In this document: positions 39,042 to 47,535 of the stretch, one piece after another
How the letters are laid out: each line of letters opens with the position of its first letter
How positions within the stretch are numbered: the stretch's first letter is position 1
Source: Diacronema lutheri
Taxonomy: Eukaryota > Haptophyta > Pavlovophyceae > Pavlovales > Pavlovaceae
NCBI GenBank assembly: GCA_019448385.1
Contig: JAGTXO010000009.1
Coordinates: forward strand, 1-64,000
Direction of reading: 5' to 3'
DNA: 64,000 nucleotides
Notes under the pieces: model-generated
What the model was told of the DNA's origin: nothing
The model's input: the letters and a program-made list of their open reading frames with translations, nothing else
Database searches by the model: none
Made by a program: the position numbers and the translations under genes

Positions 39042-40682
39042 ATGACCTTCATCACAACAAGTTTTATTCCGCCTTGTTGTGAACGGCGCGCGGGCGCGAC
39101 GATGAGGCGGCTCGGGAGGCTGTGTGGCCCATGTGGCAAACCTGCCAGAGATTTGGACAGCGTGAAGCTCACCAGCCCGTCGCAAGTGACGCTCGCCGTC
39201 CGACGAGACGACGTGTTGGCCGGCAGAGCTAGGCCAAGCAAGCCGGGCGCGGCGCCGGCCGCGCCAGCCGCGCCCGAAGTCGCGCTTCCCGACTTCAGCG
39301 GCAGGTGGGTGCTCACGGGCTCGCGCAACTTTGACGAATATCTGTCGGCGATGGGCGTCAACTACGTGAAGCGCAAGCTCGCCGCCGGCATGAAGCCGCT
39401 GCAGGAGTGGACGCTCGTCGACGGCTCGTGGCAGTTCAGCGTGAGCACGCCCGTTGGCATCCGCGTCGAGAGCTTCCCGCTCGGCGTGCACGTGCCCGAC
39501 GAGGTGGATGGCGTGGCGATGGTGAAGCGCAGTATGTGGGACGGCGCCGTGCTGCACACGAGCGTCGTGCCTAACGATCCAAACATGTCGGCACAGCTCG
39601 GCTCGATGACCATGTGCGCGAGGGGGCCCACGCCCCGCCGACCGGATGCTCACTGGTGGCCTCGGCAACGCGCCCGCCACGGGTGCCGTGGATCGCGCGC
39701 GCGCGCTTTCGCGTCGTGCTGCCGGCAAACCGCCACGCCACCGCCGCCCCTGCCCTGCCTCGCATGCACGGCAGGCGGCGGTACCTGCTCGGCGCAGGCG
39801 TCGAGGCGAAGCTCATGCTCGAGATGAAGGTGGGCAACGTCGTCGCATTCCGCGAATTCTCGCGCGCTGGGCCCGCGCCGGCCGCCCGCCCGGGCCGAGT
39901 GGGCCGGCCAGCGCTGACGACGGCCGTACTGGCGGACCCAGCACCCGTGCGGTCTCCTGCGGGCGACAGGGAGGCGCGGGTTGCGCTCGACGTGGCTCCA
40001 CCCACAGTCGCGCTTCCCGACTTCAGCGGCAGGTGGGTGCTCACGGGCTCGCGCAACTTTGACGAATATCTGTCGGCGATGGGCGTCAACTACGTGAAGC
40101 GCAAGCTCGCCGCCGGCATGAAGCCGCTGCAGGAGTGGACGCTCGTCGACGGCTCGTGGCAGTTCAGCGTGAGCACGCCCGTTGGCATCCGCGTCGAGAG
40201 CTTCCCGCTCGGTGCTCGCCCCGTTGCTCACGCGCCCCGCTCGCGCAACGCACACGCGGACGGAAGCGGACGGAGGCGCTGACGCCGCCGCGCGCCGCGC
40301 GCACGACTGCAGGCGTGGAGCTGGCCGACGAGGTGGACGGGGAGGCGATGGCCAAGATGTCGAGCTGGGATGGGCCAGTGCTGCACACGGCGGTCGTGCC
40401 ACTGGACCCACGCATGGCGGCGAAATGTGGCGAAATGTCCATGTGCACGCACACGCGTGCGGGACGCGAGCGCGCGCACGCGGCGCTCCCGCGCTGCGTG
40501 CGGCGCGCGCGCGATCCCGACGAGTGCTGCGTGCTGACTGCTGACTCTCGCGCGCCTGATTGCTCGCGCCCCGCCCCGCCAGGCGGCGGTACTTGCTCGG
40601 CGCAGGCGTCGAGGCGAAGCTCATGCTCGAGATGAAGGTGGGCAACGTCGTCGCGTTCCGCGAATTCTCGCGCGCCAAGTGA
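39042..40682 (+). CDS. Two-domain fatty-acid-binding-protein (FABP/lipocalin-fold) protein
   Basis: Predicted 412-aa protein of four exons: 39042-39613, 39775-40211, 40313-40442 and 40583-40682. Each FABP unit has LPDFSGRWVLTGSRNFDEYL, SAMGVNYVKRKLAAG, WTLVDGSWQF, VGIRVESFPLG, DEVDG and a final LLGAGVEAKLMLEMKVGNVV. Unit 1 spans about 80-225 and unit 2 about 270-412, joined in frame by a 40-residue Ala/Pro linker. FABPs carry fatty acids, retinoids or bile-acid-like ligands in the cytosol. Here the ligand is unknown. The N-terminal 80 residues are unrecognised. The two units differ by one intron and show mosaic identity. Two separate genes are possible but less likely, because the linker frame is open and the summed exon length fits. 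Confidence 0.78.
39279..39484 (+). repeat. 206-bp FABP exon block, copy 1 (identical to 40007-40212)
   Basis: No base difference was seen between 39279-39484 and 40007-40212, which encode the first half of each FABP unit. The copies are 728 bp apart. Immediately downstream, copy 1 continues as coding sequence whereas copy 2 enters a 101-nt intron. Confidence 0.9.
40007..40212 (+). repeat. 206-bp FABP exon block, copy 2
   Basis: Second identical block, whose last base is the first base of the intron at 40212-40312. A further near-identical block encodes the C-terminal strand of each unit (about 39772-39873 and 40580-40677), with only two or three base differences. Confidence 0.9.
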
Positions 40683-40739
40683 CTTCTCATCACAGTCTAG
40701 GCAGTAGTAGTCATCAGTCCAGGCGAGCCCCGCGCGAGC

Positions 40740-42458
40740 ATGGCGGCGATACCCGCCGAGTCGGTCAAACGCCTTCAGACGACCAAGGACGAGCTCGACG
40801 TGAGCAACCGCGCGCTCCAGCTACAGGTGGTCGAGGTCCTGCGTAGCAGCTGTCCGCAGCTCGTCGACAATGCGCGCGGCGTGCGTGAGATGCGCGCTCT
40901 CGCCGACGGCGCGCACGCACGCGTCGACGCGACGGCTGCCGCGCTCCCGCTGCTCTCCGCTGAGCTCGACCAGCTGCTCGCCGCGGCGCAGGAGGCGATC
41001 GGGCTGCGCGAGCGCAACCTTGGTCTGCTGCGCCACCACTCGCCGCTCATCGAGCTCTTCGAGGTGCCCAGCCTGATGGACACGTGCATCCGCTCGGGGC
41101 TCGTCGACGAGGGCCTCGAGCTCTGCGGCACGTTGCGCGCGATCCGCGCGGCGCACGCCGACGTGCCGCTGCTCGGCCGGATCGAGGCAGAGCTGGATCA
41201 CTCGGCCGTGCTGCTCGCCGAGATGCTCGTCGGCGAGCTGCGCCACGCTTCCTCGCTCCCAGCTGCGCTCGGCGCCGTCGGCCACCTGCGCAGGATGGGC
41301 GCGCTCTCGGAGCGCGAGCTGCGCGCCGTTTTCTTGGCCGGAGCGACCGCGCGGCTGCGCGCCGAGAGCGCGCGCGCGGCGCGCGAGTCGAGCGAGGCGT
41401 ACATGCACGCGCTCCGCCTGCTCCAGCTCGCGCGCGAGCGCTGGTTCGACAGCGCGACGCAGTACGGCGCAATCTTTGGCGGTGCGCGCACGCACAGCCC
41501 CGCGCCCGACGAGCGTACGGCCGCCACGCGCAGCGCCGAGGCCGAGGCCGCACTCTATCTGCGCCACTGGATCGCGCGCCGCGCGCTCGAGCTGCGCGCC
41601 ACGCTCGCCGAGCTGCTCGCGCGGGTCGACGACATCGCCCTCGTGGGCAACGTGCTCGAGCAGGCCTGCTCGTCGGCCGCGTCGCTCGCGCGCGTCGGGT
41701 GCGACACGCGGTCGCTGTTCGAGTCGCTCTTCGAGGAGGCAACGCTCGCGCTCTTCGGTAAGGCGGTGCGCCTCGCCGCGCGGCACTGGCAGCGCGCGTT
41801 CGCCACCCTGTGCGCCTCCGCCGCCGAAGCGGGCGCAGCGGGCGAGCCGGCGGGCGCCGGCCAGCAGCGTGTGGCCGTCGCCGGCGGCGCGGGCGGCGCG
41901 GGCGGGCCGCTCGCGCCGCCGCTCGCGCTTTTGCAGTGGGCACCGCTCGCGCTGCTTGCAAACGCGCTCATCGGCGCGCTTGGCGATCTGCGCAAGTGTG
42001 CGCTCCTCGCCGTGCAGCCCGCCGTGCGCGCCGCGCTGTGGCGCGTGCTGAGCGCGTGCGTGGCAGACCTCGAGGCCAAGGCGACGAGCGCGCACGCGCC
42101 CGCACACGTGCGCAACGCGGTGCGCGGCATGGCGGGCTGCATGCTGGCAAGTCTGCTCCCGTACCTCGACACGCTCGTCGGTGCGGTCTTCGGCGTGAAG
42201 CATCCGCCACCCGCTCCGCCGTCCGGCGCGGCGTCCGTGGCCCCGCCCCCTCCGCAGCAGCAACCGCCGCCGGCACAGAGCTCCTTCTTGCCCGGACAGC
42301 TCACGCGCGCGCTCCGCTCAAGGTTGCTTGCGCTCTTGCACGCGGAGGGCGCGGCCAGTTTGGTGCACGTTCGGCAGATGCCAACCCCGGCGGCGCCGGC
42401 GCTGGCATCGAGCACTCACGCAGCTCCTGCGCCCGAGCCAGAGCCGCAAGTACCCTAG
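40740..42458 (+). CDS. COG8: Conserved oligomeric Golgi complex subunit 8
   Basis: 572 residues, intronless, starting 57 bp after the FABP stop. The N-terminal two-thirds match COG8: ALQLQVVEVLRSSCPQLVDNARGV, then LGLLRHHSPLIELFEVPSLMDTCIRSGLVDEGLEL (the conserved COG8 core, about residues 98-132), a helical region with LLGRIEAELDHSAVLLAEML, LRRMGALSERELRAVFL, and SLARVGCDTRSLFESLFEEATL. The last about 90 residues are Pro/Ala-rich. COG is a tethering complex for intra-Golgi retrograde vesicles, and COG8 bridges its two lobes. The match is in sequence order and length, so confidence is high. Confidence 0.9.
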   Translation: MAAIPAESVKRLQTTKDELDVSNRALQLQVVEVLRSSCPQLVDNARGVREMRALADGAHARVDATAAALPLLSAELDQLLAAAQEAIGLRERNLGLLRHHSPLIELFEVPSLMDTCIRSGLVDEGLELCGTLRAIRAAHADVPLLGRIEAELDHSAVLLAEMLVGELRHASSLPAALGAVGHLRRMGALSERELRAVFLAGATARLRAESARAARESSEAYMHALRLLQLARERWFDSATQYGAIFGGARTHSPAPDERTAATRSAEAEAALYLRHWIARRALELRATLAELLARVDDIALVGNVLEQACSSAASLARVGCDTRSLFESLFEEATLALFGKAVRLAARHWQRAFATLCASAAEAGAAGEPAGAGQQRVAVAGGAGGAGGPLAPPLALLQWAPLALLANALIGALGDLRKCALLAVQPAVRAALWRVLSACVADLEAKATSAHAPAHVRNAVRGMAGCMLASLLPYLDTLVGAVFGVKHPPPAPPSGAASVAPPPPQQQPPPAQSSFLPGQLTRALRSRLLALLHAEGAASLVHVRQMPTPAAPALASSTHAAPAPEPEPQVP

Positions 42459-42533
42459 TCAGAACTGTACAGGGGGCAACTCTCTGTCTGTAAGTCTTGA
42501 GTCCAGACGCACAGCGCGCGCTCGCGTGCGGCA

Positions 42534-44273
42534 TTACGAGGTGATCTTGTGCGCCTTGAGGTAGAGCGAATCGACGACGGCGCCCATCGTTCGCATCGTC
42601 TCGAGAGCGGCGTCGTATGTGCGCTCCTTGTGCTCCTCGTCAAAGGCGACGAGGCAGCCGGCGCCCTGGTCGAGGATGCCGTGGAACTTCCGGTCGAGGA
42701 TCATCTGCGAGAGCTTCGCTTCCACCTTGCCCACTGGCAGCCCGATCAGCTGCGAGACGTGCGCGATCTCGACTCTGCGCGCGCACGGCGGCGCATCCCA
42801 ACGCACCGACCGGGCAAAGAGGGTGACCGATTGGGCGAAGAGGGTGAGCGATTGGGCGAAGAGGGTGAGCGCGCAGCGGGCGGGCGCGGCGCAGAGCGGC
42901 GGCGTCCGGTGTGTCGCGCGCGGCGGCTGCTCGGGTTGGTATCGTGTGAGTTCAGCGGCGGGTGCCTCAGCTACTCCCCAAAAGTGCGTTTCGACTTCTG
43001 GCCCTCACTGCAGGCGCCCCCCCCCCCCCCCCCCCCCCCCAGCCCCCAAACGCGCCGTGGCGCGGCGCGCAGCGCGGGCGGGCGCGCGCCTGGAGAAGGG
43101 CTCGATGATCCTGCAGATGTTTGACTGGAGAAGGACATCGTAGAGCGTGCCCAAATGATGGCTGACGAGTGGGTCATCGCGCAGGTGCGCGGCGTAGGCG
43201 GCGGTCGCAGCCTCAAAGTCAGCGAGCGAGCGCTTCTTGTGCGCGGCGGCGACTGCGCGCATCGCGTCCATGGCGTCGCCGGCGTGCCTCGTGCCCGCCT
43301 TGCCCGAGATGATCGCGTTCACCTCGTCCGAGTTCTCCGTCATCACCTGCGCGGCGAGATGGACGCGTGCGTCGCGCGCGGCGGCGGCGGCGCGCATGTG
43401 GCGCGGCGTGGCGCGCGCGGCGAGCCCGCGGGCGCGCGGCACGCGAGGCGCGGCGCGGCGCGCGCGCTCGGCTGAGCGGCGCACCTTGGTGAGGAGCATG
43501 TACTTGAGACAGAGGACCGCCTGAGCTGAGTTACCGCTCGCCTCGCAGTTCTCAAAGGCCTCGTAAAAGTAGGAGAAAGCCGTCTTGTAATCGCGCTCCT
43601 CGGCGTGGAGCGTGCCGGCCATCAAGTCGATCTGCGCCTGCAGCGCGGGCGGGCAGTAGATCGAGTTGGCCGCCGTGCGCGCCGAGGTGAGCGAGGCCTT
43701 CGCCTTTGGCAGATTGCGCAGCGCATGGTGGACCTTGGCCTCGACGAGCTCGATCTCGACGAGCAGCGGCTTGTCGTCGAGGCGCTTCACCTCGCGCAGG
43801 AGGTCGGCGAGCAGGTCAAGCGCCTTGTTGTAGTCGCCCGCCTCGAGCAGCAGCGAGGCAAGGCGCGACTCAATCCGCTGTCGCAGGAAGGAGCGCTTCT
43901 CCGCGCGGCACCACTCGATCGAGTCGCGGCAGAGCTCGATCTGGAACGCGAGCGTGTCGGGGATCTGCGAGACAAGGTCGATGAGCGAGCGGACGATCTT
44001 CGCCGTCTTCGCCTTGGGCACGGTGGCGAAGAAGGGTCGGATCGACTGCAGCAGCACGCGCAGCTGCTCGGGCTCGCGGCCGCGCGCGTAGAGCGCGCCG
44101 AGCTTGTAGATGGCACCCTCCTTGAGGCGCGACACCTCGTCGCTCTCGCGCTCCGTGTTGATGATGGAGAGGAAGAGGCGCACGGCCTCTGCGTATTTAC
44201 CCGCCTGCCCCTCCAGCGCCTCCGCCGTCGCAAACGTCTCCGCGAGGTCGATGTCCATTTCCGCGGCGGACAT
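42534..44273 (-). CDS. RPN6: 26S proteasome lid subunit RPN6 (PSMD11)
   Basis: A PCI-domain subunit that clamps the proteasome lid to the core particle. Exons (minus strand): 44273-43485, 43346-43090 and 42774-42534, giving 428 aa (human about 422). The TPR-like helices show [37 protein letters not shown] and [18 protein letters not shown]. The PCI part is [17 protein letters not shown], then [20 protein letters not shown] spanning the last junction. Intron 1 (138 nt) is in frame and GT-AG. Intron 2 (43089-42775) is GC-AG: the donor reads CCAG/GCGCGC, and only this junction restores the family sequence FSRVEIAHV. The start is 117 bp from TMEM144. Confidence 0.93.
42809..42871. repeat. 21-bp tandem repeat (x3) inside RPN6 intron 2
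   Basis: The unit GATTGGGCGAAGAGGGTGAGC is present twice exactly, preceded by one diverged copy (GACCGGGCAAAGAGGGTGACC). The same intron carries a C24 run (43017-43040). Confidence 0.85.
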
Positions 44274-44390
44274 GGCGCCCGACACGCGCGCGCGTCTTGC
44301 TGACCCGCGATTTCCCCTGTTTTGATTTTTTCCAGTCGAGCAGCGGCCGCCCTTCCAGCCGCCCGCCGCCGCCGACTTGCCGGAGGCGCA

Positions 44391-45743
44391 ATGAGCGCGG
44401 CGGGCTTCGCCGCAGCCGTGGCCGCTGCCGTGTTCAACGGCAGCTTTGCAGCGTTCGCCAAGCTGCCCGCCGTTCGCCGGTCGGGCATTGACCCGGTCTT
44501 CTTCAACGGGCTGTGCTGCGCGGGCGTCGCGCTGTCGTCGTGCGCCGCCGTCGCGTGGCTGCGCGTTGAGGGCGCAGCGGTCGAACTGTCGGCGTACGGC
44601 GCTCTCGCGGGCAGCCTCTTCGTGTTCGCCGGACTCTTCTCGTTCGTCGCCGTGCCGCTCGTCGGCCTCGGTGTCGCGCAGGGCGTGTGGGGTGGCTCCG
44701 CCATCTTCGTCTCCTTTGCGTGGGGCACGCTCGGCCCGGCCGCGCTGCGCGCGCCGCTCGTCTCGCTCCCGCTCTCGGTGGTCGCGCTGCTGCTGCTGTC
44801 CGCGGGCGTGGTGGGGATCGCGCTCAACGGCGCGATCGCCGCGTCGCTCAGCAGCCCGCAGCGCGCGGAGTCGCTCCTCGACGATGCGCAGGGAGAAGAG
44901 CACGACGGCGACGTGCACAGCAGCCACGCGCACGGCAGACCCGACCATGCGCCGTCGGAGCGCACCTCGGGGATGCGCGCGCAGCAGGGGCAGGCGGAGC
45001 AGCAGCGGCACGGGTGGGACGAGCCGCCATCGCAGCCGTGCGCAAACTCGCTCGATGACGCGCCGGCGCGTGAGACGGCCGCTGCGCCGCGGTGCGGCGC
45101 ATCTGCGACATCCCGCCTCGCAACGGCCGGTGGGACATCCCGCCTCGCAACGGCCGGTGGGACGGTGGCGCTGCGCAGCGCGCTCGCCCATGCCGACGAC
45201 GCCGGCCGACCGAGCGACGGCACGGCCGAGGCGGGCGCGCACGCCGCGTGGCATCGGCGCGCGGCTGGCACCGCGAGCGCGCTTCTCGTTGGGCTCTTTG
45301 GCGGCAGCGTGCTTGTTCCAAGCAAATTCGCGCCACCCGAGGTGAGTGGCTTTGCGCTCCTCCCCTCCTTCGGGCTCGGCGCGCTCTGCGCGAGCACACT
45401 CGTGTGCGTGGCGTACGCGGTTGCGTGCCGCTGCCGCGGCGAGCCCGTCTTGCTCGGCGGGCGCGCAGCGCTCGCAGCAGGCCTGGCATCTGGCGTCGTG
45501 TGGAACGCGGGGAACGCGTGCGCAATCTACGCGATGGGCGATGGCGGCCTAAATTACGGCGTCGCCTACCCGCTGGTGCAATGCGCGCTGCTCGTCTCCG
45601 GGCTGCTCGGCATCTGCGCGTTTGGTGAGATCCGCGAGCCGCTGGCAATCGGCATCTTCTTCACCGCCGCGGTGGTGCTCGTCGCGGGCGGCGCGCTGCT
45701 CGGCTTCGCCGGCCCGGGCGGCGTGGGGAAAAAAAGTCCGTGA
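44391..45743 (+). CDS. TMEM144: TMEM144-like ten-helix membrane protein
   Basis: 450 residues. The N-terminal half has about five helices (FAAAVAAAVFNGSFAAFAKLP, VFFNGLCCAGVALSS, LAGSLFVFAGLFSFVAVPLVG, VAQGVWGGSAIFVSFAWG, VALLLLSAGVVGIAL). A hydrophilic loop of about 130 residues follows (about 160-290, with SRLATAGGT twice from a 27-bp repeat). Five more helices begin ASALLVGLFGGSVLVPSKF and include GLASGVVWNAGNACAIYAM and YPLVQCALLVSGLLGI. The order and motifs fit the TMEM144/RhaT-related family of putative carbohydrate transporters in the drug/metabolite transporter clan. The substrate is unproven. The long charged loop is unusual. Confidence 0.82.
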   Translation: MSAAGFAAAVAAAVFNGSFAAFAKLPAVRRSGIDPVFFNGLCCAGVALSSCAAVAWLRVEGAAVELSAYGALAGSLFVFAGLFSFVAVPLVGLGVAQGVWGGSAIFVSFAWGTLGPAALRAPLVSLPLSVVALLLLSAGVVGIALNGAIAASLSSPQRAESLLDDAQGEEHDGDVHSSHAHGRPDHAPSERTSGMRAQQGQAEQQRHGWDEPPSQPCANSLDDAPARETAAAPRCGASATSRLATAGGTSRLATAGGTVALRSALAHADDAGRPSDGTAEAGAHAAWHRRAAGTASALLVGLFGGSVLVPSKFAPPEVSGFALLPSFGLGALCASTLVCVAYAVACRCRGEPVLLGGRAALAAGLASGVVWNAGNACAIYAMGDGGLNYGVAYPLVQCALLVSGLLGICAFGEIREPLAIGIFFTAAVVLVAGGALLGFAGPGGVGKKSP

Positions 45744-45772
45744 GTGTGGGATTGAGTGATCGTGTACGCAGG

Positions 45773-46516
45773 TCAACAGTCATCACCGCACTGCGCCACG
45801 GCCAGCGCCCCGGCGACGGCCTCGGTGCCGCCCCTGGGCACGGGCGCGCCGAGCCACGCGTGTGCGAGGGACGCGACTCGCGCGGACGAGCGCAGCAGAT
45901 CGTGCGCGTCGTCGAGCTCGACCACCCGCACCACGCCGAGGCGAGCGCTCCGCGCCGCCATGCGCGACGACTCCACGGGGATGACCTCGTCCGCACGGCC
46001 GTGCACGATGAGCGTCGGGTGCGCGAGCCGCGGCCGCGGGGGGTGGCGCCGCGCGTCAAGCACAAAGTCCCACAGGAGGCGCGTCCGCGCACCGTCCGGG
46101 CCGTAACCAGGCCGGAACACGCCGTCGCGTTCCCACCGCTCGTACAGCTGCGCGTCGCCAAAGACGACGGGGAGCCGATTGAGCAGGTCAAAGCCCGGGC
46201 AGAGCAGGACGAGGCGCCGCACGCGCGCGGGGTGTAGCTCGGCCCAGCGCGCGGCAAGGTAGCCCCCCATGGAGCTGCCGATCAGGTCCCACCGCTCAGC
46301 CGCGGAGCTCGTGCCGGCCACCTCCTCGTCGATCGCGCGTAGCGCCGCCGAGTACGTGAGGCGCTCGAACGACGGCCGGTTGAGGTCAGGCACTCGTAAC
46401 CGCACGCCCGACGCAGCAAGGTGTTTCGCGAGGATGGCTCCCTTGGCGCTCGTCGGGCCCGACGCCCAGCCATGCAGGTACATGGCCGGCATATCGCGCC
46501 TCAACTTTGAACTCAT
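45773..46516 (-). CDS. Alpha/beta hydrolase, YqiA/UPF0227-like esterase
   Basis: 247 residues. An oxyanion-hole-type motif YLHGWASGPTSAKG is at about 13-26. The nucleophile elbow is DLIGSSMGGYLAARW (Ser in GSSMGG, about residue 81). The acid is in IVHGRADEVIPV (Asp) and the catalytic His in ELDDAHDLL. The short size, the N-terminal HG-x-x-S-x-P and the absence of a signal peptide suggest a soluble esterase or thioesterase like bacterial YqiA or animal ABHD10. The substrate is unknown. It ends 29 bp from the TMEM144 stop (convergent). Confidence 0.8.
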   Translation of the reverse strand: MSSKLRRDMPAMYLHGWASGPTSAKGAILAKHLAASGVRLRVPDLNRPSFERLTYSAALRAIDEEVAGTSSAAERWDLIGSSMGGYLAARWAELHPARVRRLVLLCPGFDLLNRLPVVFGDAQLYERWERDGVFRPGYGPDGARTRLLWDFVLDARRHPPRPRLAHPTLIVHGRADEVIPVESSRMAARSARLGVVRVVELDDAHDLLRSSARVASLAHAWLGAPVPRGGTEAVAGALAVAQCGDDC

Positions 46517-46695
46517 ATTCCTCGGCGTGTTCAGTGACAGCGACGCCCAAACTCGAAAGTAGCGCGGCGCCGCGCGGCGCGAGGCGTGCCCGGGCGAGAG
46601 GGTCCCATCGCCCGATGCGGGCGGGCATTTTGCTGTCAGACGGGCACGTACGTGTGCAAGTGGCAGCTCTCATCGGTGCCACTTGGACGGCGTTT

Positions 46696-47367
46696 TCAGA
46701 CGGGCAGCGCGATCTGCACGGGCTGGTAGAAGTCTTTCTGCTTCGACTTGACGTAGTTGTAGAAAAAGTCGAGGTACAGCACGGCCTGCACCGCGCCCGA
46801 GACCCACACGATCGCCTGCCAGTACCCGTCTTCGGTCATGTACCTGTACACCCAGTTGACGAGGTAGAAAACGCGATACAGGCCAAGCAAAAAGATGTAG
46901 TGGCTCGTTAGGTTCTCGGCCTCGCCGTGCTTTTGGACCATGTGCAGCTGCGGCATGATCGCCACGGCCTCGAGGTAAATCGAGAACGCCCACGCCATCT
47001 CAAATGGCGAAGTCGGGTCCTGGTTGATCGCGACGCCGAGCAGGACGCACGGGAGCACGAGCCAGTGGTGCGGGAACGAGTCCAGCTCCGGGTTGTACGT
47101 TGAGCGCTGCGGCACGCCCCGGCGCATCACGTACACGATCATCACGGAGAGGGCGATGAAAATGACCTTCATCAGGCTGTTGTACAACGACAGGTGGTTC
47201 CAGAATATATCGACGTAGCGCGTGCAGAAGACGAGCACGTAGAGCTCCTGCGTTTTGAGCGAGATGCCCGCGACCGACTTCGATTTATTGATCTTGAAGA
47301 GCAGCACGAAAAAGGAGGCCATGTGCGACATGTCACCCGCCAGGCGGATTGCGTTTATGTAACCCAT
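46696..47367 (-). CDS. ERD2: ER lumen protein retaining receptor (KDEL/HDEL receptor)
   Basis: A seven-helix Golgi receptor that returns KDEL-type ER proteins. The 223-residue product aligns end to end with ERD2: RLAGDMSHMASFFVLLFKI, SKSVAGISLKTQELYVLVFCTRYVDIFWN, SLYNSLMKVIFIALSVMIVY, ELDSFPHHWLVLPC, FSIYLEAVAIMPQLHMVQKHG, LTSHYIFLLGLYRVFYLVNW, and a C-terminal DFFYNYVKSKQKDFYQPVQIALP. The arginine, histidine and tyrosine residues of the ligand pocket lie within the expected segments. It is intronless. The codon choice looks a little less GC-extreme than the neighbours, as is common for highly conserved secretory genes. Confidence 0.96.
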   Translation of the reverse strand: MGYINAIRLAGDMSHMASFFVLLFKINKSKSVAGISLKTQELYVLVFCTRYVDIFWNHLSLYNSLMKVIFIALSVMIVYVMRRGVPQRSTYNPELDSFPHHWLVLPCVLLGVAINQDPTSPFEMAWAFSIYLEAVAIMPQLHMVQKHGEAENLTSHYIFLLGLYRVFYLVNWVYRYMTEDGYWQAIVWVSGAVQAVLYLDFFYNYVKSKQKDFYQPVQIALPV

Positions 47368-47535
47368 CTCCGCCCACGGGCGCCTCGCTGGTCGACGAGC
47401 CGCTCCAACCGGGCGCGCTCGCGGCGGCGGCGCGGCAAAAGAATAAGGAGTTTTGTTCTTTTACGAACAGAAGAAAAAGAATTCGCAAGCAAGAGACGCA
47501 TGAGGGCAGCACGACGCCAGGCACCAATGGCGGTC

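Noticed and set aside
43485-45254. Extension of the RPN6 frame upstream to 45254
   Set aside because: It runs antisense through the TMEM144 coding region; the ATG at 44273 matches the family N-terminus.
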